Position numbers and translations under genes: made by a program
Notes under the pieces: generated by a model
What the model saw: only the letters and a program-made list of their open reading frames with translations
What the model was told of the DNA's origin: nothing
Databases searched by the model: none
Source of the DNA: Cysteiniphilum sp. JM-1
GTDB taxonomy: Bacteria; Pseudomonadota; Gammaproteobacteria; Francisellales; Francisellaceae
DNA: 64,000 nucleotides
Direction: 5' to 3'
Assembly (NCBI RefSeq): GCF_008711525.1
Contig: NZ_VXKS01000007.1
Span: 1 to 64,000, forward strand
Shown here: positions 54,101 through 63,100 of the stretch, one piece after another
Position numbering within the stretch: position 1 is the stretch's first letter
How the letters are laid out: every line of letters begins with the position of its first letter

Positions 54101-54119
54101 GGGCGTATGCAATACGCCC
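54101..54119. repeat. Short palindrome family R4, copy after clcA
   Basis: GGGCGTAT and ATACGCCC pair perfectly around GCA and are followed directly by the clcA stop codon. A related copy is at 23234-23252. It may serve as the clcA transcript end, though no strong T run follows. Confidence 0.7.
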
Positions 54120-55499
54120 CTACAAACTTCTGTTTTTACGCTTTTTGTCCTTTTTAAATGACAGATAAAGTCTTTTACGTTTTGCCAATACAAGCGTACG
54201 ACTCAATAGCGTACTATAAATAGGGCTTCCCCCCATAAAAATCGCGGCAATCGTTGCACTAAAACACGTAACAATCAATGGCAAGATCAACGCATAATTC
54301 ATCGTCATCTCAACAACAAGTACAATTCCAGTTAATGGCGCGCTAACCGTCGCGGTGAAAAGTGCACTCATGCCAGCAACAGCAAAAACTTGTGGATTGG
54401 TTATAAGATCCGGAAAAAGCGCATGCGCAACAATGCCAAAAAACATACCAAAAACCGTCCCCAATGCTAGCATGGGTGCAAATATCCCGCCAGGAACTCC
54501 TGTGCCATAGCTAACCAAAGTCGTGACAAAGCGCAAAATAAATAAAGCAATTAAGGCTGACAAAGCAATCTCACCGTGCAATGCATCGGGCATCACTTTA
54601 TAACCACCGCCAACCACATGCGGCAAAAAGACAATAAGCAAACCCGTTGCCGCACCAATGAGAATGATCCACTTCCAAAAATCAAAGCCTGAGCGCTTAG
54701 CAAAAAAGTTCAATGAATGCACCAGATACTTATTAAACAACACACCCAATGCGCCAAAAATCGCACCAAAAACGACAAAAAGCCATAAACTTGACAAAGG
54801 TGGCGCATTGTACGCCGTCATATCGATATCCATCATCTGGCGAATATTATACCCCCCTGTTTGTAGTAATGCTTCAAGCAAAATATCTGCAACAACACAA
54901 GCAACAATCACCGTTTGCAATGATTGAAAGCTGTATTTGAATTGCCTACGCATTTCTTCAATCACAAACAAGATCCCCGCTAAAGGCGCATTAAATGCCG
55001 TTGCAAGACCAGCTCCTGCACCTGCTGCGATAAGCACATGCGCATAATCATTATTCAATCTAAAGATACTTTTAACCAACTGACCAATCGCACCACCCAT
55101 TTGGATGGTGGGGCCTTCTCTTCCTAAGACAAGTCCACTTGATAAAGACATCACCCCGCCAATAAACTTCGCAGGTAACACACGCCACCATCGAAGCTCG
55201 CGCACACCCTCAAGTGCCCCTTCAATCTCTTGGACACCACTACCTGAAGCCTCAGGCACCATATGTCTGACAATAACTAACGATAAAATCAAAAACACAC
55301 TGGAGAAGAACATGCTAAATAGGCAGAGTAAGAACAGATGATCTTGTAGCGCAGTAAAAGCTGCTTGCTGCCCTGCCAATATCCAATGGATACATAACTG
55401 AAAAAGTGCGCCAATACTTCCCACTAACACGCCAACAATACCGCCATAGACGGTTGATCGCAATACATCCTTGGGGTAATGAACTTTATTCATCCTCAT
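54120..55499 (-). CDS. clcA: ClC-type H+/Cl- exchange transporter
   Basis: A 459-residue inner-membrane protein with about 16 hydrophobic helices. Selectivity motifs GSGVQEIEGAL, GREGPTIQMGG (gating Glu near residue 126) and GIFAPMLALG are present, and the proton-path Glu appears in FVIEEMRRQF, so it should be an exchanger and not a channel. In known members it helps with acid resistance. It is divergent from rne. Confidence 0.93.
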   Translation of the reverse strand: MRMNKVHYPKDVLRSTVYGGIVGVLVGSIGALFQLCIHWILAGQQAAFTALQDHLFLLCLFSMFFSSVFLILSLVIVRHMVPEASGSGVQEIEGALEGVRELRWWRVLPAKFIGGVMSLSSGLVLGREGPTIQMGGAIGQLVKSIFRLNNDYAHVLIAAGAGAGLATAFNAPLAGILFVIEEMRRQFKYSFQSLQTVIVACVVADILLEALLQTGGYNIRQMMDIDMTAYNAPPLSSLWLFVVFGAIFGALGVLFNKYLVHSLNFFAKRSGFDFWKWIILIGAATGLLIVFLPHVVGGGYKVMPDALHGEIALSALIALFILRFVTTLVSYGTGVPGGIFAPMLALGTVFGMFFGIVAHALFPDLITNPQVFAVAGMSALFTATVSAPLTGIVLVVEMTMNYALILPLIVTCFSATIAAIFMGGSPIYSTLLSRTLVLAKRKRLYLSFKKDKKRKNRSL

Positions 55500-55599
55500 C
55501 CTTAAAATGATTTCATTTTTCTATATCCTAGGCATTAGCATAGAAACTCTTTAAGATTATTACAAGCATTCAACAATTTAACTTTCATTCACAGTGACC

Positions 55600-56231
55600 T
55601 TTTGCTAGAATACCGCTGTTTTTGCTCGATAGTTTTATAGCGCAATAACAAACGACAATTTGATATGGATTTTGACGATTGTACATCGACTGGGAGAAGT
55701 CAATTGCGTTAGCGCAATTAGCCAATGACTCATTCATCTACATGACGCTTTAAAATCCAGCCGCACATAGTGTATCGACCTTTGGGTCTTTGTTATGTGT
55801 TTTTAAGAGAAAGCATAAAATATGCAAAACAGATTTAGATGATTAATAACTGCAGTTATCTAAAGAAACTGCAAGCGACCTTGGAGCGTCTGCTCACAAG
55901 GGTTGCACACATTAAACGTTAAATCACACAAAGGTATTAGGACAAGGTTTAAGTGTCCTTAATTTGTGTAAACACTTATGACAAAGAACATAAGTGACCA
56001 TAGCAGAATATTTGCGTTTTTGGTCATATAGGCGCAAACGCAAGATGAGAAAACTATAGGAATCACAAAAAAAGATGATTGTTTTTATAACAATAATAAC
56101 AATAACAGTGTGCTTTTATTGGGCTTTAACTAGCCAGGCACGCGCTTTATTTCATGCAAACACATCATCTAAACACTTAGCTTCATCCTTTGTACCTTTT
56201 AAACAACCTGAATTTAAAAGGATAACAACAC
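55600..56231 (+). promoter_or_regulatory. Long structured leader of rne
   Basis: The 732 bases between clcA and rne hold no supported gene. The part nearest rne shows several hairpins: TGGATTTT (55666-55673) with AAAATCCA (55752-55759) enclosing AATTGCG/CGCAATT (55702-708, 713-719); ACACAAA/TTTGTGT enclosing AGGACA/TGTCCT (about 55927-55968); CACTTATG/CATAAGTG (55973-55980, 55989-55996); and TTTGCG/CGCAAA (56011-016, 56033-038). In gammaproteobacteria RNase E controls its own mRNA through leader hairpins (rne5 type), so this is a candidate for the same. A possible -10 TAGAAT lies near 55605; the promoter is not firmly placed. Confidence 0.55.
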
Positions 56232-58940
56232 ATGAAAAAAATGTTAATCAATGCGCGTCAAGCAGAAGAAACGCGTATTGCAATCGTCGACAACGTTCAA
56301 TTGATGGATTTAGACATCGAGAGTGTTGACAGAGAACAGAAAAAAGCCAATATCTACAAAGCAAAAATTTCACGCATTGAGCCAAGCTTAAATGCTGTTT
56401 TCGTTAACTATGGTGAAGATAAGAATGGTTTTTTACCGTTTAAAGAAATTTCACCTGAATACTTCAAGAAAACTGCTAAAGACCAAGATACACCGTTAAA
56501 CGAGTTGCTTGATGTCGGTCAAGAGCTGATTGTGCAAATCGCTAAAGAAGAGCGTGGCTCAAAAGGTGCGGCTTTAACAACATTCATCACACTTGCCGGC
56601 TGCTATATGGTATTGATGCCCAATAACCCAAGTGCCGGTGGAATTTCTCGCCGCATCGAAGGTGATGAGCGTCAAAAACTTAAAGCACTTTTTGATTCGC
56701 TAACCATCCCTGCCAATATGGGCGTTATTATCCGCACCGCAGGCGTTGATCGCTCAGCTGATGAAATTCAAGCGGATCTTGACACTTTGACAACACTTTG
56801 GGATGCGATTAAGCGTGTTTCATATCAGCGTAAAGCGCCTTTTCTAATTCATAAAGAAAGTGATATAACCATTCGTGCTATTCGTGATCATTTAAAAGAA
56901 GATATCAAAGAAATCATTATCGATGATGAGGAATCTTACGAAGATCTTAAGCGCCAATTAAGCATGCTACGTCCTGGCTTTGTTGAGCGTTTACAACTTT
57001 ATAAAAAAGATCTGCCATTATTTAACGCTTTCCAAATTGAAAAGCAAATTGAAAGCGCGTTTAAACGTGAAGTGCAATTGCCATCAGGTGGATCCATTGT
57101 TATTGATACTACGGAAGCATTAACTGCAATCGACATTAACTCAGCACGTTCTACCAAAGGTGACAACATCGAAGAGACAGCTTTTGAGACGAATTTGGAA
57201 GCAGCTGAGGAAATCGCGCGACAATTACGTTTACGTGATCTTGGTGGCTTAATCGTTGTTGACTTTATTGATATGGCATTCTTCCCGAATCAAAAAGCCG
57301 TTGAGCAAAAGTTGGTTGACGCCTTGTTCCATGATCGCGCACGCATTCAAATGACGCGTATCTCTAAGTTTGGCTTAGTCGAAATCTCACGTCAGCGCTT
57401 ACAAGCATCTCTTGGTGAATCAGTGATGCACTCATGCCCACGTTGCGCAGGACACGGTTTTATTCGCTCAATCCCGTCATTAGCTTTATCGATTTTACGC
57501 AATGTTCATGCTGAGGCAGTACGTGAAAAAACCAATGAGTTACGTGTACAATTACCAATCGATGTTGCGACATTCCTTTTAAATGAGAAGCGCGATGAGT
57601 TATCTCAGATTGAAGAAGGTACAAGCACGAAGGTTACCTTAATCCCTAACGCTAATTTGCAATCGCCACATTACAGCGTGCAACGCATTTGGGGCGATGC
57701 TTATACGGCAAGTCGCCCAAGCTATGATTTGATTGAAGATAAAAAAGATGTTGAACTTTATAAAGCACCAAAACAAGATAAATCAAAGCAGCCTGCGTTA
57801 AAATCGGCTGATTATAATCAACCTTCTCACAACACATCTAACAATAGTGACAGCAAAAAAACTGAAGATAAGCCACAAGTTAACAAAGAATTGAGCAAAG
57901 AAACCAAGCATAACAAGGCTGAGACCAAGGGTTTCTGGGCAAAATTAAGCGCTTTTTTCTTCAGCGATAAAGAAGCTAGCACTGAGTGTGATGCACGTGA
58001 TCAAAAACCATCACAGAAATCTACGCAACCTAAAAAAGGTCAGCAAGATAGAGCTGATAACAAAAATAATGAGCGCAATAATCAACGCGATAAGTCTCAA
58101 TCTCGTGATGGACGCAATAATGACCGTGATAATAATCGTCGCGATAATCGCAATAACAATAAAAATCAGCACGAGAATAAGCCTCGTCATCAGCAACAAA
58201 GTGATGAGCGTAACGATCATCATAACAAATCTACTGACGCACGCGATAACAACGACAATCGCAATGATCGTGGCAATAAGAATGATCGTAATGACCGCAA
58301 CAATCGTAATGATAGAAATGATCGTGATAGAGGTAATAAGGGCAACCGTAGTAATAACCGCAATAATCAACGCCTACAAGTTCACCAAAGTGAAGAGATG
58401 GTTGACATTGCTGCACTGAAAAAGGATTCACCTGAAGCACAAAAAGCGGCGAAAGAAAAAGCGATTATGAAAACGATTTCAACCACACCTGAAGAGAAGA
58501 TTTCAGTGATGGTCAAAGAAGTTTTAGCCGAAGTTACGACACTGGCCAGTGATCAAGCTGTTCAGATTGAAACGCATGCTTCACAAACCCGCAAAGTTAA
58601 ATACTTAAACTTTGAAGTGGTGGATACGCAAGCATTAACTGCTCAAATTGCCAAAGAAGAAAAGCTTAAGCAAAAAGAGCTTGCCAAACAGGCTAAAGAA
58701 GCCCAGGAATCAACAGCAGAAGCGGAAGAAATTGGAATTATCATCGGTGAAACCACACTACAAAGTGATAATAGCACTACTGATGATCGCGAACTTGAAA
58801 CAGTTGAAGCAAGTGATCATGACGATAACAACAAACAAGAGAGAAAACCGCGCCCTCGCAAATCAGCGCGTAAACCGGCGCACATGGAATACTCTCCTGC
58901 GGTTGATGTTAACTCTCAAGGCTATATCACTAAAGCCTAA
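56232..58940 (+). CDS. rne: RNase E
   Basis: Essential endonuclease for mRNA decay and rRNA/tRNA maturation. The N-terminal 500 residues are the catalytic core: S1 domain (ANIYKAKISRIEPSLNAVFVNYG), DNase I-like domain with Asp near 301 (AIDINSARST) and 344-347 (VVDFIDM), zinc link CPRCAGHG near 402. The start MKKMLINARQAEE matches the family. The C-terminal part is low complexity; residues about 610-713 are almost only Asn, Asp, Arg and Lys, followed by Lys/Glu-rich helices. It ends RKPAHMEYSPAV, near the usual C-terminus. This gives 902 residues against 1061 in E. coli. Confidence 0.97.
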   Translation: MKKMLINARQAEETRIAIVDNVQLMDLDIESVDREQKKANIYKAKISRIEPSLNAVFVNYGEDKNGFLPFKEISPEYFKKTAKDQDTPLNELLDVGQELIVQIAKEERGSKGAALTTFITLAGCYMVLMPNNPSAGGISRRIEGDERQKLKALFDSLTIPANMGVIIRTAGVDRSADEIQADLDTLTTLWDAIKRVSYQRKAPFLIHKESDITIRAIRDHLKEDIKEIIIDDEESYEDLKRQLSMLRPGFVERLQLYKKDLPLFNAFQIEKQIESAFKREVQLPSGGSIVIDTTEALTAIDINSARSTKGDNIEETAFETNLEAAEEIARQLRLRDLGGLIVVDFIDMAFFPNQKAVEQKLVDALFHDRARIQMTRISKFGLVEISRQRLQASLGESVMHSCPRCAGHGFIRSIPSLALSILRNVHAEAVREKTNELRVQLPIDVATFLLNEKRDELSQIEEGTSTKVTLIPNANLQSPHYSVQRIWGDAYTASRPSYDLIEDKKDVELYKAPKQDKSKQPALKSADYNQPSHNTSNNSDSKKTEDKPQVNKELSKETKHNKAETKGFWAKLSAFFFSDKEASTECDARDQKPSQKSTQPKKGQQDRADNKNNERNNQRDKSQSRDGRNNDRDNNRRDNRNNNKNQHENKPRHQQQSDERNDHHNKSTDARDNNDNRNDRGNKNDRNDRNNRNDRNDRDRGNKGNRSNNRNNQRLQVHQSEEMVDIAALKKDSPEAQKAAKEKAIMKTISTTPEEKISVMVKEVLAEVTTLASDQAVQIETHASQTRKVKYLNFEVVDTQALTAQIAKEEKLKQKELAKQAKEAQESTAEAEEIGIIIGETTLQSDNSTTDDRELETVEASDHDDNNKQERKPRPRKSARKPAHMEYSPAVDVNSQGYITKA

Positions 58941-58948
58941 ATAAAGCA

Positions 58949-58971
58949 GTCATCACCTTTTTAAGGTGATG
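58949..58971 (+). terminator. Hairpin after rne
   Basis: GTCATCACCTT pairs with AAGGTGATGAC around a few T just past the rne stop. No T run follows, so it could also be an RNA stability element and the following Sel1 gene may be reached by read-through. Confidence 0.5.
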
Positions 58972-58997
58972 ACCATTTCAAAATGTGAGGATGGATT

Positions 58998-59570
58998 ATG
59001 ACGCACTTTAAACGTAACGCACTTTTTATTGGTGGTATTTTATTAGCAAGTTTCAGCATTCAAACAGCAAATGCTTGTCGCTCCAAAGCTTATAATGACG
59101 CATATGCATTGTTTAAACATGGTCAATATAGCCAATCGGTGCCTGCATTTACCAAGCTCTATAATAACGGCTGCCCAACCTCCCCTTACTTTCTAGGGAC
59201 TTATTACACCTATGGCATTGCCGTTAAACCTAATTATGATACGGCGATCAAGTATTTTGATAAGTTCCTTGATAAGAAAAATCTGGCACAACCCAGGGAC
59301 TATCGCGCCAATGCCTATCGCGCCTTGGCACTGATTTACAACGCTAAAAATCAACCAGCAAAAGCCCATGCTTATCTTATTGACTCAGCCAAGCTAGGTA
59401 ATACTGAGGCGATGTATTTATTAGGCCGGTCATATATTGGCAAAGATCAACCGTATTATACAAAAACCGATCTTCACCAAGCCTTTATTTGGCTTAATAA
59501 GGCTGCTAATTATGGCAACATTGCTGCCATGAAACTCATTTATCAACATGAATTACAAAAAGATGCTTAA
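58998..59570 (+). CDS. Exported Sel1-repeat protein
   Basis: A 190-residue protein with a signal peptide (cleavage likely after TANA, about residue 26). The mature part is helical and holds Sel1/TPR-like repeats: AYALFKHGQYSQSVPAFTKLY, YFLGTYYTYGIAVKPNYDTAIKYF and AMYLLGRSYIGKDQPYY...AFIWLNKAANYGNIAAM, each given here only as cores. Such repeats bind other proteins. It lies between rne and ffh on the same strand; partner unknown. Confidence 0.8.
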   Translation: MTHFKRNALFIGGILLASFSIQTANACRSKAYNDAYALFKHGQYSQSVPAFTKLYNNGCPTSPYFLGTYYTYGIAVKPNYDTAIKYFDKFLDKKNLAQPRDYRANAYRALALIYNAKNQPAKAHAYLIDSAKLGNTEAMYLLGRSYIGKDQPYYTKTDLHQAFIWLNKAANYGNIAAMKLIYQHELQKDA

Positions 59571-59593
59571 AGCACAATAAACAGGTAAAACAT

Positions 59594-60994
59594 ATGTTTA
59601 AAAGTTTATCCGAACGCTTAGGTGGCTCACTTGACAAACTCAAGGGTCAAGGTCGCTTAACCGAAGACAATATCAAAAGTGCCTTACGCGATGTGCGTAT
59701 GGCATTACTTGAGGCTGATGTTGCCCTCCCCGTCGTCAAAGAGTTTATCAGTCGCATTCAAGAAGAAGCATTGGGTGAGAAAATCCGCACAAGTCTCACA
59801 CCAGGGCAGACCTTTATTGCAATGGTCAAAAAAGAACTTGAACACACATTAGGTGAGAAAAATGAAACACTTAATCTAAGCGCTCAACCACCTGTTGTTA
59901 TCTTAATGGCAGGTTTACAGGGCTCTGGTAAAACAACGACTACGGCAAAGCTTGCAAAGTTCTTGAAAGAGCGTCAAAACAAAAAAGTCATGGTGGTCAG
60001 TGCCGACATTTATCGACCAGCGGCGATTAAGCAGCTACAAACTTTAGCCGAGTCCCTAGATATCAGCTTTTGCCCATCGTCAGCTGATGAAAAGCCGATT
60101 GATATTGCACAAAGAGCCTTGCAACTTGCCAAGCAACAAGTATGCGATGTCTTAATACTCGATACTGCTGGGCGTTTGCATATTGACGCTAAGATGATGG
60201 ATGAGGTCAAAGCATTACATCATGCGATGAAACCAACGGAGACGCTCTTTGTCGTTGATAGCATGACCGGTCAAGATGCGGCAAATACAGCCAAAGCATT
60301 TAATGATGCTTTGCCGTTAACCGGTGTTGTGCTGACTAAAGCCGATGGTGACGCCAGAGGAGGAGCTGCTCTTTCTATTCGTGAGATTACTGGCAAACCG
60401 ATTAAATTTATCGGGATGGGTGAAAAAACCGATGCTTTAGAGCCATTTCACCCAGATCGTATTGCTTCACGCATTTTAGGAATGGGTGATGTGCTTTCTT
60501 TGATTGAAGAAGTTGAGCATAAAGTCGATCAAAAAGAAGCTAAAGAGCTTGCAACAAAACTTAAAAAAGGTAAATCATTCACCTTAGAAGACTTCAAAAG
60601 TCAGTTGCAACAAATGAAGAAAATGGGTGGTGTCGGCTCAATGCTGGATAAACTGCCAGGCATGGGTAACATGTCTGCTAATCTTCAGGATAAAGTCAAC
60701 GATAAGATGTTTGTACAAATGGAAGCCATCATTAACTCGATGACCCCTTTTGAACGTCGCAAACCTGAATTTATCAAGTCATCACGTAAACTGCGTATTG
60801 CTAAAGGCTCTGGCACACAAGTGCAAGATATTAATCGCCTATTAAAGCAGTTCACACAAATGCAAAAGATGATGAAGAAAATCAGTGGCAAAGGCGGCAT
60901 GGGCAAAATGATGGGCGCTATGCGCCAAATGAAGCAAATGAAAAACATGCCAGGCATGATGCCTTCTGGTGGCAAAGGTGGCAAGCTATTCTAA
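59594..60994 (+). CDS. ffh: Ffh, signal recognition particle protein
   Basis: GTPase that with 4.5S RNA brings nascent membrane proteins to FtsY. N domain, G domain with GLQGSGKTTTTAKLAKFL near 107, DTAGR and TKADGDARGG, and a Met-rich M domain ending GKGGMGKMMGAMRQMK. Length 466 is typical. Confidence 0.97.
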   Translation: MFKSLSERLGGSLDKLKGQGRLTEDNIKSALRDVRMALLEADVALPVVKEFISRIQEEALGEKIRTSLTPGQTFIAMVKKELEHTLGEKNETLNLSAQPPVVILMAGLQGSGKTTTTAKLAKFLKERQNKKVMVVSADIYRPAAIKQLQTLAESLDISFCPSSADEKPIDIAQRALQLAKQQVCDVLILDTAGRLHIDAKMMDEVKALHHAMKPTETLFVVDSMTGQDAANTAKAFNDALPLTGVVLTKADGDARGGAALSIREITGKPIKFIGMGEKTDALEPFHPDRIASRILGMGDVLSLIEEVEHKVDQKEAKELATKLKKGKSFTLEDFKSQLQQMKKMGGVGSMLDKLPGMGNMSANLQDKVNDKMFVQMEAIINSMTPFERRKPEFIKSSRKLRIAKGSGTQVQDINRLLKQFTQMQKMMKKISGKGGMGKMMGAMRQMKQMKNMPGMMPSGGKGGKLF

Positions 60995-61129
60995 AATAGC
61001 TTGTCTGACTCAACTTCATTTGATCGACTTCAAAAATAAATTATCTAATATTTTCACTTTTATGCAGCAGGAAAATCAGGTACTGTAACATTTTAGTAAT
61101 CAAAACCTTCAATATCTGGAAACTTTTTC

Positions 61130-62344
61130 ATGGCAAATAACTCATTGGCAAAGCAGCTTGGCTGCATGATGATTGTCACCGGTACTGAGATCGGTGCTGG
61201 TATTTTAGCGCTCCCCATAATCACCGCCAAGCTTGGCTTTTTTATCAGTAGCATTGTGATGCTTATTGCGTGGTGCATTATGACCTATACTGCACTTTTA
61301 ATTGCTGATATCTCGCTATCAATGCCAAAAGGCGCAAGCTTCGCCTCTATTGCTAAGCGTACATTAGGTTTGCCTGGTGTTATTATCACTTGGATTTCAT
61401 TTTTGCTCTTGATGTACTGCATTAGTGTGGCGTATATCTCAGGCGCTGCGTCTGCTTTTAATTCATTACTACCTAGCATTTCCTCAAGCGCATGGTCATT
61501 AATATTTGTTGTTGTTTTTGGGGCAATCGTTGTTGTTGGCACATCCGCTGTGGATGTGATCAATCGCATACTGCTCTCAGCTAAGCTTATTTTCCTAGTA
61601 CTTGTTTGTTTGATTTTCTTGCACTTTGTTGACTTTAGCAATCTTGCAGTATCACCCGTTGATTTAGTACCAACCTTATTAATTGCGATCCCCGTCATTA
61701 TTACTTCTTTTACATCACATATTATTGTACCAACCCTAAGTGATTATCTTAATCAAGATGCTAAAGCATTATTTCGCGTGATTTTTATTGGTAGCCTCAT
61801 CCCGCTAATACTCTACTTTTTATGGTTAATTGCAGTACTTGGCGTATTACCTTTGCATGGACCGATCAGCTTTATGAGCTCTATTTTTGATCATATGAGT
61901 ATTGATCAGGCAAATGTCGGTAACATCCTACATGCATTAAAAGAAAAAATCACAACAACAACTGCTAATATCAGCATGAATGTCTTTACCGATATATCAG
62001 TCATGACATCCTACTTAGGTGTCAGCTTGGCACTTTATCACTTTAATGTTGATAGCTATCGCTTAAATCGCCTGCCTGCTCAATTTAAGATTCTTATCGC
62101 AATTATTCTCACCTTTATTATTCCATTATTAGTTAACTTGCTTGACCCTAATCTATTTATTAGTGCCATTGGTTATGTTGGTGTGTGTATCGCTGTTTTA
62201 CTCTTAATGATGCCTGCCGTTATTGCCTATAAACTCAATAAATCAGGGCATGTTTTTCATTATAAAATTAGTCAGTTCTCGCTATTGTGGCTTATCTCAT
62301 TTATTGCTGGTATTGCCATCATTGTGATTCATTTTTCTGCCTAA
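61130..62344 (+). CDS. Second aromatic amino acid permease (HAAAP family)
   Basis: A 404-residue carrier with 11 hydrophobic segments and the family start LGCMMIVTGTEIGAGILALP. It resembles the permease at 51337-52557 in length and layout, with matching TSFLGV/TSYLGVSLALYHFN regions, so they are paralogues. The substrate (tryptophan or tyrosine in relatives) is not determined. Confidence 0.88.
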   Translation: MANNSLAKQLGCMMIVTGTEIGAGILALPIITAKLGFFISSIVMLIAWCIMTYTALLIADISLSMPKGASFASIAKRTLGLPGVIITWISFLLLMYCISVAYISGAASAFNSLLPSISSSAWSLIFVVVFGAIVVVGTSAVDVINRILLSAKLIFLVLVCLIFLHFVDFSNLAVSPVDLVPTLLIAIPVIITSFTSHIIVPTLSDYLNQDAKALFRVIFIGSLIPLILYFLWLIAVLGVLPLHGPISFMSSIFDHMSIDQANVGNILHALKEKITTTTANISMNVFTDISVMTSYLGVSLALYHFNVDSYRLNRLPAQFKILIAIILTFIIPLLVNLLDPNLFISAIGYVGVCIAVLLLMMPAVIAYKLNKSGHVFHYKISQFSLLWLISFIAGIAIIVIHFSA

Positions 62345-62362
62345 CCGTAAGCGAGTTATTAT

Positions 62363-63100
62363 ATGAGAATTTCTCGTGTATTTTATCCTGAGATTTCTGC
62401 GCAATCCGCAATGATCACCCTTTCTGCTGAAACAAGTCATTACCTTATTCGTGTATTAAGGCATAAACAGGGTCATCAAGTTATTTTATTTAATAATACT
62501 GATGGGCTTGAGTACCTTACTGAGATCAGTCTTGCAGATCCAAAAAAAGCGATACTTCAGATATTATCTAAAACTGAAAAGCAAAATGAATCACCCATTC
62601 ATATTCATCTTTTTCAGGCGCTGTCTAAGGGCGACAAGCTAGAAACAGTCATTCAAAAAGCCACTGAGCTTGGCGTCAATGAACTCACACCAATGCTAAC
62701 CGAACGCGTTGATTACAAGCTTAATCAAGATCGCATAGCGCATAAACTAGATCATTGGCAGAAAATTGCCATAAGTGCCAGTGAGCAATCCGCTCGTGTA
62801 TTTGTGCCTAAAGTTAATATGCCTCAAGCTTTAGCTGATGTATTAACGATCGATGCAGATATTAAGTTATTCCTATCTCCTCATAGCAATGAGACAATTA
62901 CCCATCGCTATCAACAGCAATCAAATGCTAAACGTTTTGCTATTTATATCGGTCCTGAGGGTGGTTTTAGTGATAATGAGGAATCGCTTGCATTAAATAA
63001 AGGCTGTCACAGCATACGTCTTGGTAAAAGAATACTACGTACAGAAACTGCACCCTTGGCAATTATCGCCATATTGCAGGCTTTATGGGGTGATTACTGA
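62363..63100 (+). CDS. rsmE: RsmE, 16S rRNA m3U1498 methyltransferase
   Basis: SPOUT-type methyltransferase of 245 residues. HYLIRVLRHKQGHQVILFN in the N-terminal PUA-like part, QKATELGVNELTPMLTERV, and the SAM-binding knot IGPEGGFSDNE and LGKRILRTETAPLAIIA. It starts 18 bases after the permease and its stop overlaps the convergent downstream gene by 7 bases. Confidence 0.95.
   Translation: MRISRVFYPEISAQSAMITLSAETSHYLIRVLRHKQGHQVILFNNTDGLEYLTEISLADPKKAILQILSKTEKQNESPIHIHLFQALSKGDKLETVIQKATELGVNELTPMLTERVDYKLNQDRIAHKLDHWQKIAISASEQSARVFVPKVNMPQALADVLTIDADIKLFLSPHSNETITHRYQQQSNAKRFAIYIGPEGGFSDNEESLALNKGCHSIRLGKRILRTETAPLAIIAILQALWGDY

Noticed and set aside
56075-56329. An 84-codon frame just upstream of and overlapping rne, with a hydrophobic start and an AGGAA upstream
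   Set aside because: The second half is only a shifted reading of the conserved rne start, and the first half lies in the hairpin-rich leader. A leader peptide is possible but nothing else supports it.
57988-58440. Several long frames on both strands over the rne tail (Ile/Thr/Val-rich)
   Set aside because: They arise from the low-complexity Asn/Asp/Arg codons read in other frames.
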